A DNA stretch of 64,000 nucleotides from Hymenobacter gummosus (GCF_003970915.1 NZ_RXOF01000002.1:496001-560000); one strand, 5' to 3'; counted from the stretch's first letter, positions 47,997 to 57,360 are shown. The notes: generated by a model from the letters alone, not told the origin. A program made the numbers and translations.

Positions 47997-48766
47997 ACAT
48001 GCTGACTTCCGGGGCGCCCCGCGCCACCGTGTACACCACTCTGGGCCAGACGCTGCGCGTGCCGCTGCGGCCGGAAGCCCCCGAAAACCAGTTCATCAGC
48101 TGGTTCAATGGCCAGCTGGCCGCCAACCCCGGCTTTCCGCTGCGGGTGCGCAGCATCCTGCTGGTGGCGGGCCGGGCCCCGTGCCCGGATTGCCGGCAGG
48201 CGCTGCGCCAGTTTCTGAGCCGCTGGCAATTGGCCGGCAAGCTGCGCATCGTGGGCGCCGAACTGGCCGGCAGTGGGGCCTGCGGCTGCCGACTCCAGGC
48301 CGCCAGCCCGCCCGCTTCGGCGCTGGAAGTGTTGCTGGGCGAGGCGGAGCAGGAGCTGGTGGGGCCCTACCGCCGGGTGCGCGGGCACCACATCCACCAG
48401 TCGGGCAGCTACGGGAGTGGAGATGCGCGGCGCACCAACCCCAACCACCAGGCGGCCGTGGCTATGCAGCAGGGCGTGCCGGGCTTCACCGAGGCCCAGC
48501 ACCGCCGCGCCTCCGCCGTGCAGCGCCACCTCAACCGCGGCTACCGCGGCCGGGACCTGCGCGAAAAAACCGGCGGCGTGACGGTGGCCGCCCGCGGCCC
48601 GGGCCGGCTGCCGGCCACGCCCAGCCAGGGTTTCGAGGATCTGAAAGCCTACTACGCCCTGCGCGCCGCCGGCAAGTCGCCCGCCGAGGCCTATCAGCTG
48701 GTCATGCAGTCGGCCCGGCAGCTGGCGGCGGCGGGGGCGCAACCGGTGCGCGTGCCCAGCCGCTGA
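47993..48766 (+). CDS. two-domain protein with CxxC/CxC and HHIHQ motifs
   Basis: A 257-residue protein. The N-terminal domain (about 1-120) has two Cys pairs, PCPDC (Cys64, Cys67) and ACGC (Cys97, Cys99), a possible zinc site that recalls nucleotide-deaminase-like domains but lacks the catalytic His/Glu pattern. It ends with LEVLLGEAEQEL. The C-terminal domain (about 125-257) has GHHIHQSGSYGSG (His132, His133, His135), GFTEAQHRRASAVQRHLNRG and the end FEDLKAYYALRAAGKSPAEA...PVRVPSR; this looks like a His-metal nuclease-type domain of the kind found in polymorphic toxins. The same N-terminal domain appears in the next gene with another C-terminus. No signal peptide. Toxin-like or effector-like role is inference. 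Confidence 0.7.
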   Translation: MNMLTSGAPRATVYTTLGQTLRVPLRPEAPENQFISWFNGQLAANPGFPLRVRSILLVAGRAPCPDCRQALRQFLSRWQLAGKLRIVGAELAGSGACGCRLQAASPPASALEVLLGEAEQELVGPYRRVRGHHIHQSGSYGSGDARRTNPNHQAAVAMQQGVPGFTEAQHRRASAVQRHLNRGYRGRDLREKTGGVTVAARGPGRLPATPSQGFEDLKAYYALRAAGKSPAEAYQLVMQSARQLAAAGAQPVRVPSR

Positions 48767-48781
48767 GCTGCAGCCGGTAGT

Positions 48782-48813
48782 GCCGGTGGCCCGCCGCGCC
48801 GGTGGCCCGCCGC
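48782..48813. repeat. 16-bp tandem duplication
   Basis: GCCGGTGGCCCGCCGC occurs twice without a gap, upstream of the 181-residue gene. It probably arose by slippage. Confidence 0.75.
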
Positions 48814-48845
48814 GCCAATTATCGTCCACCTAAGTCTTTGCTACC

Positions 48846-49391
48846 ATGTCGCCTAATCCAACTCCTGAAACCGCCGTGGCGGTAGTGTACCCCCGGCAAG
48901 GGCCCGCGCTGCGCCTGCCCCTGCGCGCCGCCGCGCCGCCCGAGCGGCAGCTGATGCAGTGGCTGCGGCAGCGGGCCGCCACCGAGGCGGGCTTTGCCGG
49001 GCGCATCCGCAGCCTGCTGCTGCTCACCCCGGCGCCCCTGAGCCCGGCCGGACACGCCGCGCTGCGGCAGTTTCTGCGCCCCGCCGGGCTCGATGCGCGC
49101 CTGCGGGTGCAAACGCTGGGCCGCGCCGCCCCGCCGGCCGCCGAAGCCGCCGCCCCGAATTTGCTCGACGAGCTGCTGGGCGAAACGGCCCTGGCAGGGG
49201 AGGGCATGTTCAGCCGGGCGGCCGACTGGGTTAAGAAGAAGCTGGCCGAAAAAGCCCTGCGCGACGCCCTCAACCAGCCCGTCAGCGGCGGCGTCGACCC
49301 GTACAACGCCAGCCCCCCGGGCTGGCCCCCGGTGGTGCGGCCGGCCCGCCCCAGCACCGGGGAGCCCCGCCGAACCGGGCCGTACCGCTAA
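48846..49391 (+). CDS. small protein sharing the N-terminal domain of the HHIHQ protein
   Basis: A 181-residue protein. Residues 12-115 align with the N-terminal domain of the preceding gene (VVYPRQGPALRLPLR, RIRSLLLL, HAALRQFLRP, LLDELLGE), but the CxxC pair is replaced (PLSPAGH), so a metal site is lost. The C-terminal part is different: a basic helix (FSRAADWVKKKLAEKALRDALNQ) and a Pro-rich tail. The pair looks like a targeting or adaptor domain joined to variable ends. It lies 79 bases after the HHIHQ gene and 12 bases before the amidohydrolase. Could be an immunity or partner protein; not shown. Confidence 0.7.
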   Translation: MSPNPTPETAVAVVYPRQGPALRLPLRAAAPPERQLMQWLRQRAATEAGFAGRIRSLLLLTPAPLSPAGHAALRQFLRPAGLDARLRVQTLGRAAPPAAEAAAPNLLDELLGETALAGEGMFSRAADWVKKKLAEKALRDALNQPVSGGVDPYNASPPGWPPVVRPARPSTGEPRRTGPYR

Positions 49392-49403
49392 GCCGCCACC
49401 GCC

Positions 49404-50243
49404 ATGCTCATCATCGACTGCCACTGCCACGCCGGCAAGGGCGACGGGCTGACCGGCCCCTGGGACACCGACGCCCCGCTGCGGCCCTACCTGCAGTGGG
49501 CCGCCGAGGCCGGCATTCAGCGCACCGTGCTCTTCGCCGCCTTTCACTCCGATTACGCCGCCGCCAACCGGCAGGTGGCCGCGCTGGTGCAGCAGCGCCC
49601 CGAGCGGTTCTACGGCTTTGCCTTCGTGCACGCTCAGCGCGACCGGGGCCGCATCCTAAGCATGGTGCAGACGGCCGTGCAGCAGTACGGCTTCTGCGGC
49701 ATCAAGTGCCACCGCTACGACGCCCGCCTCAGCCGCGAAATCTGCGACGTGGCCCGCGCCTTCCGCTTGCCGGTGCTCTACGACGTGGTGGGCGAAACCA
49801 GCGTGGTGGAGCTGCTGGGCGAGCAGTACCCCGACGTGAATTTCATCATCCCGCACCTGGGCTCGTTTTCCGACGACTGGCGGGCCCAGACCCAGCTCAC
49901 CGACCAGCTGGCCCGCTTCCCCAACATCTACACCGACACCTCCGGGGTGCGCCGCTTCGATATCCTGCAGCGGGCCGTGCGCCGCGTGGGCGCCCACAAG
50001 TTCCTCTTCGGCTCCGACGGCCCCTGGCTGCACCCTGGCGTGGAGCTGGCCAAAATTCAGGCTCTGCACCTGCCCGTCGAAGACGCCGAAAAAGTCCTGT
50101 CCGGCAACCTGCTCCGGCTTATCGGCCAGGTGCGCCCCGCCCCGCTACCCGCCGTAGCCCGCCGCGTCGCCGTCACGGCCGACGCCAGCTTCAGTCAGCA
50201 GTGGCGCGACCCGTGGCTGCTGGGGCCGCGGGAAGAGGGCTGA
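49404..50243 (+). CDS. amidohydrolase family (metal-dependent hydrolase)
   Basis: A 279-residue amidohydrolase of the TIM-barrel family typified by ACMSD and related decarboxylases/hydrolases. Metal ligands are visible: HCH in LIIDCHCHAGKG, a His in GFCGIKCHRYDAR, His in FIIPHLGSFSDDW, and Asp in FLFGSDGPWLHPG. The last 40 residues are a Pro/Ala tail. It is the last gene of the operon. Together with the BioF-like enzyme it suggests a small-molecule step within the system. Confidence 0.85.
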   Translation: MLIIDCHCHAGKGDGLTGPWDTDAPLRPYLQWAAEAGIQRTVLFAAFHSDYAAANRQVAALVQQRPERFYGFAFVHAQRDRGRILSMVQTAVQQYGFCGIKCHRYDARLSREICDVARAFRLPVLYDVVGETSVVELLGEQYPDVNFIIPHLGSFSDDWRAQTQLTDQLARFPNIYTDTSGVRRFDILQRAVRRVGAHKFLFGSDGPWLHPGVELAKIQALHLPVEDAEKVLSGNLLRLIGQVRPAPLPAVARRVAVTADASFSQQWRDPWLLGPREEG

Positions 50244-50334
50244 GCGAAGCAAGCGGGCCGCCGCCGGGCTGCTGAGTCGGTGGTTCGTTGTGGCAAGCGG
50301 CCGTTATCGAGCCGTACGGGCGGCGCCGGTGGCC

Positions 50335-53004
50335 TCAGCGGACCAGCGTGACGGTGCCCTTGACGACGCGTTCGGCCGGCTCGCAGTCCGTCGAATAGCG
50401 CCAGAGGTAGTAGTACACGCCCGCCGGGGCGCCGGCCCCGGTCCAGAACTCATCGGCCTTGACGGAGGAGAATACCTCGCGGCCCCAGCGGTTGAAGACC
50501 TGCAGCCGGAACGTGCGTGGGTACTGCAGCCGCAGCTCAAACACGTCGTTGACCTGGTCGCCGTTGGGCGTAAATACGTTGGGCACCGTCAGCGGCTGCT
50601 GGGGCTCGACGCGCAGCTCCGTGGGCGGGGAGACGGCGGCGCAGCTGCCGCGCAGCACCCGCACCCGGTACCAGCCCGGCTGGGCCGCCTGGTAAGTCGG
50701 CTGCCCGTTGTCCGCCCCGGCCGATTGCCAGGGGCCACCCGGCAGCGCGCCATACTGCCAGTCGAAGCGGGTGCCGGCGGGCTGGGGCTGGGCCAGGCTT
50801 AGCTGCCCGGTGAGCTGCCCGCAACGCAGCACCAGCGGGCTGGCGGGCGTCAGCGCAGGCGCCGCCACGGGGGCAATGACCACCGCCACTGAATCGGCGG
50901 CGCGGCAGGCCCCGGTGCCGGCTTCGTAGTACAGCACGTGCCGGCCGGGGCCGGCGGCGCTGGCGCTAAACACACCCTGGCGGGCATCGGCAATGCCCCG
51001 GCCGCGCCAGGTGCCGCCAGCGGGCGTGGCCCTGAGCTGCAGCACGGTGTCGGTGCGGCAGAGCGTGGGGGGCAGGCTGAGCACCCGCACGGGCTGCGGG
51101 CGCACCAGGATGCTGACCGTATCCTGCCCGCCGCAGGCACCGGCGGCCGTCAGGCGGTACGTCAGCCGGTGACGCCCCGGGCCCGCGGCGGCCGAGCTGA
51201 ACAGGCCCGTGGCCGCGTTGCTGATGCCGGGGCCGCTCCAGGTGCCGCCGGCTGGTGTGGCCCTGAGCTGCAGCACGGTGTCGCGGGCGCAGGAGAGGGT
51301 GGGCGGTAAGCTCAGCACCCGCACCGCCGCCGGCCGCACCACCAGGCTGAACGTATCCTGGCTGCCGCAGGCAAGAGTGCCGGCGGGCAGCTGGTAGGTA
51401 ATCAGGTGCCGGCCCGGACCGGCCAGCCAGGGACGGAACGTGCCGGTCTGCGCGTTGCTGATGCCGGCGCCCAACCAGGTGCCCCCGGCCACGGTGGCGC
51501 TCAGCACCACGGTGGTGTCGCGGGCGCAGCTCAGGGCCGGGAAGGGCGGGCGGTTGATGCGCAGGCGTGGCGTCACCGTCAGGCGCAGCGTGTCGCGAAA
51601 GGTGCAGCCGCCGGCCGTCAGGGCGTAGGTAACCTGGTGGGTGCCCGGGCCGGCCTGCGCCGGGTCGAACAGGCCCGTCTGGGCGTTCTGGATGCCCGGG
51701 CCGGCCCAGACGCCCCCGGTGGCGGTGGCCTGCAGGGCTACGGCCGGGGCGTCGGTGCAAAACGGGCCGGCGGGCAGCACGGCCGGGGCCCACTGCACGA
51801 AGGCCTGGCCCGCCTCGGCAATGCCCCCCACCAGGCGGCCCGGCGCCCCCAGAATGAAGTTGTTGCTTTGGTGGTCGACGGCCACCCAGGTGCCGAGGGC
51901 GTCGCCGCCGCGGGCCTGCGGGGCGTAGTAGCGGCGGCGCAGCTGCCAGCTGCCGCCGGCCAGCTCGTAGCGGTACACCACGCCGGCCGCGCTGCCAAAG
52001 CGGTTGTCGAAGGTGTTGCTCACCAGCAGCAGGCGGGCGTTCATGGCCACGGTGAAGCCGTAGCGGCCGGGCGTGTCGGGGCTGAACAGCGTTTGCAGCA
52101 GGCGCCAGCGGCCCGCCGCCCGCTCGTAAATCCGCACGCCGCCGTTGGAGTCGGCGCCCACGGCGGCGTAGTTGCCGTACAGGGCCACGCTCATGCCGGC
52201 CCGGCTCTGGTTCGGGTAGATTTCGACCTGGCTCTGCTGCCAGGTGCCGGCGCTGTTGCGCTGGTAGAAATACGCCGCCGACTGCCCGCGGCTGAAGGCG
52301 TCTAGGGCCCCGACGACCAGCTGGTCGCCCTGAATAGCCACGCTGTAGCCGTAGTCGTAGCCGGTCACGCCCCCGACCGGGGGCGTGAGGGTGGCCACCA
52401 GCGTCCAGGGCTGGGTGGGCACGGCGGGCTGCCGGAATACGTGCACGGCGAAGTTCTGCGTACCGTTGTAGCCGCAGCCCACCACCACGTCGGTGCCGCT
52501 TTTGGCCAGCGACCAGCCAAAGCCCGTGATGGTGCTGCTGGGGTTGACGAGCAGGCCCGTTTGCACCCACTGCGTGCCCTGCCGGGTGTACACGTACACC
52601 ACGCCCCGGCCCAGGGCGGGCGTACCGGGGCGGGTGTAGTTGTCGGCCGCCACCAGCGCCGTGTTGTCGTCGATGTAGACGTGGTGCCCAAACGCGTCGA
52701 AGGGCACCGTGCCGGGGGCGCTGAGCGTCTGGCGGGGTACCCACACCCCGCCCACGTACTCGTAGATGTGCGCCTTGCCCGGTTCGCCGCCGTAGGCGTC
52801 AACGTCGGCGCCCGCAATGGCAAACCGCTCACTCACGCTGGCGCGGCTGCCAAAAAATCCCCGGTTTCGGGGCGTAGGGGCATCCAGGGCAAACAGCTCG
52901 CAGGCGGGCGTCTGGGCGAAGACGGGCCGGCTCCCAGCCGTCAGGAGTAGCCACAGGCCAAGGACAAGCCGCAGCCGGCGGCGCAGAGGGTAAATAACAC
53001 GCAT
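50335..53004 (-). CDS. gliding/T9SS-type surface protein with repeat domains
   Basis: An 889-residue secreted protein. Signal peptide (about 1-30, ending VFAQ), then an FG-GAP-type beta-propeller (about 45-410; repeats with Gly/Asp such as VVVGCGYNG, LVVGALDAFS, YAAVGADSNG), then about five repeats of 80-90 residues with the pattern LRATPAGGTWSGPGISNAAT-GLF-AGPGRH--TY (about 410-750), and a C-terminal gliding-motility-associated domain (VPNVFTPNGDQVNDVFEL, VFNRWGREVFSS, GVYYYLWRY) that directs secretion by T9SS. It is convergent with the sigma-54 operon, and lies 100 bases from the activator gene on the same strand. Confidence 0.88.
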   Translation of the reverse strand: MRVIYPLRRRLRLVLGLWLLLTAGSRPVFAQTPACELFALDAPTPRNRGFFGSRASVSERFAIAGADVDAYGGEPGKAHIYEYVGGVWVPRQTLSAPGTVPFDAFGHHVYIDDNTALVAADNYTRPGTPALGRGVVYVYTRQGTQWVQTGLLVNPSSTITGFGWSLAKSGTDVVVGCGYNGTQNFAVHVFRQPAVPTQPWTLVATLTPPVGGVTGYDYGYSVAIQGDQLVVGALDAFSRGQSAAYFYQRNSAGTWQQSQVEIYPNQSRAGMSVALYGNYAAVGADSNGGVRIYERAAGRWRLLQTLFSPDTPGRYGFTVAMNARLLLVSNTFDNRFGSAAGVVYRYELAGGSWQLRRRYYAPQARGGDALGTWVAVDHQSNNFILGAPGRLVGGIAEAGQAFVQWAPAVLPAGPFCTDAPAVALQATATGGVWAGPGIQNAQTGLFDPAQAGPGTHQVTYALTAGGCTFRDTLRLTVTPRLRINRPPFPALSCARDTTVVLSATVAGGTWLGAGISNAQTGTFRPWLAGPGRHLITYQLPAGTLACGSQDTFSLVVRPAAVRVLSLPPTLSCARDTVLQLRATPAGGTWSGPGISNAATGLFSSAAAGPGRHRLTYRLTAAGACGGQDTVSILVRPQPVRVLSLPPTLCRTDTVLQLRATPAGGTWRGRGIADARQGVFSASAAGPGRHVLYYEAGTGACRAADSVAVVIAPVAAPALTPASPLVLRCGQLTGQLSLAQPQPAGTRFDWQYGALPGGPWQSAGADNGQPTYQAAQPGWYRVRVLRGSCAAVSPPTELRVEPQQPLTVPNVFTPNGDQVNDVFELRLQYPRTFRLQVFNRWGREVFSSVKADEFWTGAGAPAGVYYYLWRYSTDCEPAERVVKGTVTLVR

Positions 53005-53052
53005 GCGGATAGACAAAGGGTAAAGGGCCCGCGCGGGCACACATTCGCAGGG

Positions 53053-53060
53053 TAAAGGTA
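53053..53060 (-). promoter_or_regulatory. near-match -7 box (TACCTTTA) for the surface protein gene
   Basis: TACCTTTA on the minus strand, 49 bases upstream of the ATG at 53004; differs from TAnnTTTG at the last base. Confidence 0.35.
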
Positions 53061-53104
53061 GATAGGACCGCCGAGCCTACCGCAACGCCCGCGCCGCGAG
53101 CAGC

Positions 53105-54460
<1,356 letters not shown>

Positions 54461-54797
54461 CCCTCCAGTCCGGCAAATGGCCCGACGGCCTGCTGGTGGA
54501 GCAGGGGCAGCCGGGGGCGGTTTGCAATGAAGGCCGGGCGTCGGTCGACGGCCGGGTAAGCGGCGCGGGGGCCGTTGCAAATAGGTGTACTGCGTGCGGG
54601 AGGATGAAAATAGGAAATTTTGAATGTGTGGTCTATAGCATAATCATGTGATTGACAGGGTAGTGACTTGGCAAAAGCCGGCACGCCGCGGCCCCGCCGG
54701 CGAAAGTGGCGCCGCCAACGGCGCCGGCCCCCGGTATCCGTGGCCCCGCCGTTGCGTATCCCGCTCTACCTTTGCCGCCCCCAAACCCCTTTCTGCC
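54461..54797. other. divergent space between the activator and VF530 genes
   Basis: 337 bases without a gene. Near 54601-54660 there is an AT-rich patch, and an exact -7 box TACCTTTG at 54767-54774 (plus strand) 24 bases before the VF530 start. No exact -7 box for the activator was found. Confidence 0.5.
54767..54774 (+). promoter_or_regulatory. Bacteroidota -7 box (TACCTTTG) for the VF530 gene
   Basis: Exact TACCTTTG, followed by CCGCC as at tsaE; 24 bases from the last box base to the ATG. Confidence 0.55.
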
Positions 54798-55109
54798 ATG
54801 CCCGCCCACCCCGACGAAGTCCGCGACGAAAACGGTCACTTGATTCGTGAGCTGCACGGCGTCAAGCTCGCCGAAATCCTGGATTACCTCGTGCAGCACT
54901 ACGGCTGGCAGGAGCTGGACCGCCTGATCCGCATCAACTGCTTCGCCAACAACCCCACCAAGAAAAGCAGCCTGAACTTTCTGCGCCGCATGCCCTGGGC
55001 CCGCGAAAAAGTCGAGCAGCTCTACATCGATACCCGCATTGACGAGGTGCTACGCCAGCAGCAGGCCGCAAAAAAAGCCGCCGACTCGGAAGGAGCCGGC
55101 GGCCAGTAG
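54798..55109 (+). CDS. VF530 family protein
   Basis: A 103-residue VF530-type protein. The family core is complete: LAEILDYLVQHYGWQELDRLIRINCFANNPTKKSSLNFLRRMPWAREKVEQLYI. The solved structure of the founding member suggests nucleic-acid binding; the role is unknown. The frame is open 50 codons upstream but crosses the promoter box, so the ATG at 54798 is right. The C-terminus is Ala/Lys-rich and short. A class-D inverted repeat follows. Confidence 0.88.
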   Translation: MPAHPDEVRDENGHLIRELHGVKLAEILDYLVQHYGWQELDRLIRINCFANNPTKKSSLNFLRRMPWAREKVEQLYIDTRIDEVLRQQQAAKKAADSEGAGGQ

Positions 55110-55136
55110 CGCTAATACCAGAACGACAAAGCCAGA

Positions 55137-55260
55137 ACGTCATTCCGAGCGAAGTCGAGGAATCTCGCGTGCTGATGTCAGATAGAAATCTTCTCGTTCA
55201 ACGAGGATTCTACTATCTGGCTAAACACGCGAGATTCCTCGGCTTCGCTCGGAATGACGT
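55137..55260. repeat. GTCATTCCGAGCGAAGTCGAGG-class inverted repeat
   Basis: 35-bp arms (55137-55171 and 55226-55260) with one mismatch; inside, AGATAG and CTATCT segments pair again. It lies between two convergent genes and reaches to within ten bases of the aminotransferase stop. Confidence 0.88.
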
Positions 55261-55267
55261 TTTTATT

Positions 55268-56524
55268 TTACTGCAGCTTGTCCAGCGCATCTTTCAGGCG
55301 GGGCAGGGCGGCCTGGATGGACTCCAGCGAGGCGCCGCCCACCGAGGCGCGGAACCAGGGCTCCGTAGGGGCGGTACCGAAGGCGCTGAAGGGCACCAGG
55401 GCCAGCCGGGCTTCGCTGATCAGGTAAGACGTCAGCTCCTGCGTGGTGCGGATGGTCTGGCCGGCGGGCGTGGTCTTGCCCAGCACGTCGAGCTTGATGG
55501 TGAGGTAGATAGCGCCCATCGGGGCCACGGCCTCCACGGGGTAGCCCTGCTGCCCGAGCGCCTGCAGACCCTCGTACAGCGCGTCGAGGCTGCGCTGCAC
55601 CTTGTCGCGGAACCCGTCCACGAAGCCGTCGACTTCGGCCGTCTGGGGCAGGTAATGGGCGGTGGCCACCTGCTCGGCCTTGGGCGCCCAGGCCCCGATG
55701 TGGCCCAGGATGGCCTTCATCTTATCGATGACCACGCTCGGGCCAAAGGCGTAGCCCACGCGCACGCCGGTGGCGGCCAGGGCCTTCGAGATGCCGTCGA
55801 TATAGATGACGTACTCGCGCAGCTCGGGGCGCAGGTTCACCGGGTCGAAGTGCTCGGTGTCGCCGAAGGTCAGCAGCCAGTAAATCTGGTCGTACATGAT
55901 GTACAGCGGCTTTTCGTCGGGGCCGCGGCGCTTGTTTTCGGCAATGACCAGGTCGCAGATTTCCTCCAGGTCGGCCCGGGAAAACACCGTGCCGGTGGGG
56001 TTCAGCGGGGAGCAGAGGGCCAGCAGGGTGGCGCCCTGCAGGTGCGGGGCCACCTCGGCGGCGGTGGGCATGAAGTTATTTTCGGGGCGGGTGGCCACCA
56101 GGCCCTGCTGGGCGCCGGAGAGGTGGCAGTAGTGGTTGTTGTTCCACGAGGGCACCGGGAAGACCACTTTGTCGCCGGGGTCCACCAGGGCCATGTAGGT
56201 GGCGTAGATGAGCGGGCGGGAGCCGCCGGCCACCAGAATGTCGTTGGAGGAGTATTTCAGGCCGAGGCGGGCTTCCAGAAACTGGCTGACCGTCTGGCGC
56301 AGTTCCAGCACGCCGTTGGCGGGCGGATAGTTGGTATTGCCGGCCTGGTAGGCCTGGGTGATGCCGGTTTCCAGCGCCTCGGGAATAGGGTAGAGGCTGG
56401 AGTCGAAGTCGCCGATGGTGAGGTTGCAGATCTGCTCCCCCTTGCGGATCATGTCGTTGACCTCGTTGCCGATTTTGATGATTTCGGAGCCAATCAGGCT
56501 GCCGGCCATTTTGGAAACTTGCAT
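55268..56524 (-). CDS. PLP-dependent aminotransferase (class I/II)
   Basis: A 418-residue fold-type I aminotransferase. Visible: NYPPANGVLELRQTVSQFLE, VAGGSRPLIYATYMALVDPGD, LCSPLNPTGTVFSRADLEEIC (Asn that contacts PLP O3), IMYDQIYWLLTFG (Asp/Tyr), YIDGISKALAATGVRVGYAFG (PLP-Lys) and the Arg-containing WFRASVGG at the end for the substrate carboxylate. It is of the aspartate/aromatic type; the true amino acid is unknown. I chose the ATG at 56524 (MQVSKMAGSLIGSEI); the twenty codons before it are GC-rich leader. A repeat lies directly downstream. Confidence 0.9.
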   Translation of the reverse strand: MQVSKMAGSLIGSEIIKIGNEVNDMIRKGEQICNLTIGDFDSSLYPIPEALETGITQAYQAGNTNYPPANGVLELRQTVSQFLEARLGLKYSSNDILVAGGSRPLIYATYMALVDPGDKVVFPVPSWNNNHYCHLSGAQQGLVATRPENNFMPTAAEVAPHLQGATLLALCSPLNPTGTVFSRADLEEICDLVIAENKRRGPDEKPLYIMYDQIYWLLTFGDTEHFDPVNLRPELREYVIYIDGISKALAATGVRVGYAFGPSVVIDKMKAILGHIGAWAPKAEQVATAHYLPQTAEVDGFVDGFRDKVQRSLDALYEGLQALGQQGYPVEAVAPMGAIYLTIKLDVLGKTTPAGQTIRTTQELTSYLISEARLALVPFSAFGTAPTEPWFRASVGGASLESIQAALPRLKDALDKLQ

Positions 56525-56668
56525 GAAAATGGGTGCTAGTGCGCGGGCAAAAGCGGCAGCCCCGGCCGGGCCACGGCGCCGCAAGTTAGACGCTCAAACG
56601 GTTTTTGACCGGAAAAATGAGTTGACGCGCTGGCGCCGGATTAGCCGCAGGCGTATCCGGTGCCTAAA

Positions 56669-56758
56669 ATAAAGCAGGCTTCCAGCCTGCGGGGACACCC
56701 GGACGACTTGCTTGGTTCGAGTCAGCAACGCGCCACGCAGGTTGAAAACCTGCTTTAT
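56669..56758. repeat. GCAGGCTTCCAGCCTGC inverted-repeat element
   Basis: Arms 56669-56691 and 56736-56758 pair with few mismatches (GCAGGCTTCCAGCCTGC against GCAGGTTGAAAACCTGC), each arm itself palindromic. Another small REP-like family, found once in the window. The rest of 56525-56823 holds the dyad and promoter of tsaE. Confidence 0.75.
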
Positions 56759-56762
56759 AATA

Positions 56763-56801
56763 GGCGCCGGTTACGCCGTCGCAGACGGCGTAACCGGCGC
56801 C
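56763..56801. promoter_or_regulatory. perfect 18-bp dyad overlapping the tsaE promoter
   Basis: Arms 56763-56780 and 56784-56801 (GGCGCCGGTTACGCCGTC and its complement) around GCA. It ends ten bases before the -7 box, so it covers the -33 region. It may be an operator or a terminator for read-through from upstream. Confidence 0.65.
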
Positions 56802-56810
56802 CGTCCGTCT

Positions 56811-56818
56811 TACCTTTG
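56811..56818 (+). promoter_or_regulatory. -7 box (TACCTTTG) of tsaE
   Basis: Exact TACCTTTG; only CCGCC separates it from the ATG at 56824, which implies a transcript with almost no leader. Confidence 0.6.
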
Positions 56819-56823
56819 CCGCC

Positions 56824-57258
56824 ATGTCCCTGACAATCGACATTCCCAGCCTCGCCGCCCTGCCCGAAGCGGCCCAGCAACTGAAAGCCGCCATCGAAGC
56901 CGCCGACTGCGCCATCGTGCTGCTGGAAGGGGAGATGGGCGCCGGCAAAACCACCCTCACCCGCGCCCTGTGCGCCGCCCTGGGCGTGCACGACGAGGTG
57001 AGCAGCCCCACCTTCTCCCTGGTCAACGAGTACCGCAGCGCCCAGGGCCGGCCCATTTACCACTTCGACTTCTACCGCATCGACTCCGTGGACGAAGCCC
57101 TGCGCATTGGCGCGCCGGAGTACTTCGATTCCGGTTATCTTTGCCTGATAGAGTGGCCGAGCCGAATCGAGCCGCTGCTGCCGCCGCGCCGGCTGCTCCT
57201 GAACCTGGAAGTCACCGGGCCGGAAGCACGCCGCGTTGAATTAATAATTAATAATTAA
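56824..57258 (+). CDS. tsaE: tRNA threonylcarbamoyladenosine synthesis ATPase TsaE
   Basis: A 144-residue TsaE, the P-loop ATPase that works with TsaB/TsaD to make t6A37 in tRNAs reading ANN codons. Walker A is LEGEMGAGKTTLTRALC; HFDFYRID and CLIEWPSRIEPLLP are family marks (the Trp after Ile-Glu). Length is normal. The last residues (LIINN) and stop are encoded by the AT-rich repeat. The start ATG is right behind the -7 box. It is probably cotranscribed with ald. Confidence 0.93.
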   Translation: MSLTIDIPSLAALPEAAQQLKAAIEAADCAIVLLEGEMGAGKTTLTRALCAALGVHDEVSSPTFSLVNEYRSAQGRPIYHFDFYRIDSVDEALRIGAPEYFDSGYLCLIEWPSRIEPLLPPRRLLLNLEVTGPEARRVELIINN

Positions 57259-57358
57259 GAATTAAGAATTGAAACCGGCTGTCAGGCTGCCTGATTGCAT
57301 CGGTTTCGGTTCATGGTTCTCAAATTATTAATTATTAATTGTTAATTATTAATTGAAA
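57241..57358. repeat. AT-rich inverted repeat between tsaE and ald
   Basis: Arms about 57241-57270 and 57323-57354 of AATTAATAATTAAG-type units and their inverse; the loop has a short stem GAAACCG with CGGTTTC. It supplies the last codons of tsaE and ends just before the ATG of ald. Confidence 0.85.
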
Positions 57359-57360
57359 AC

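Noticed and set aside
56700-56760. Possible tRNA-like segment (GGTTCGAGTC)
   Set aside because: No acceptor stem or cloverleaf can be drawn; the segment is the loop of an inverted repeat.
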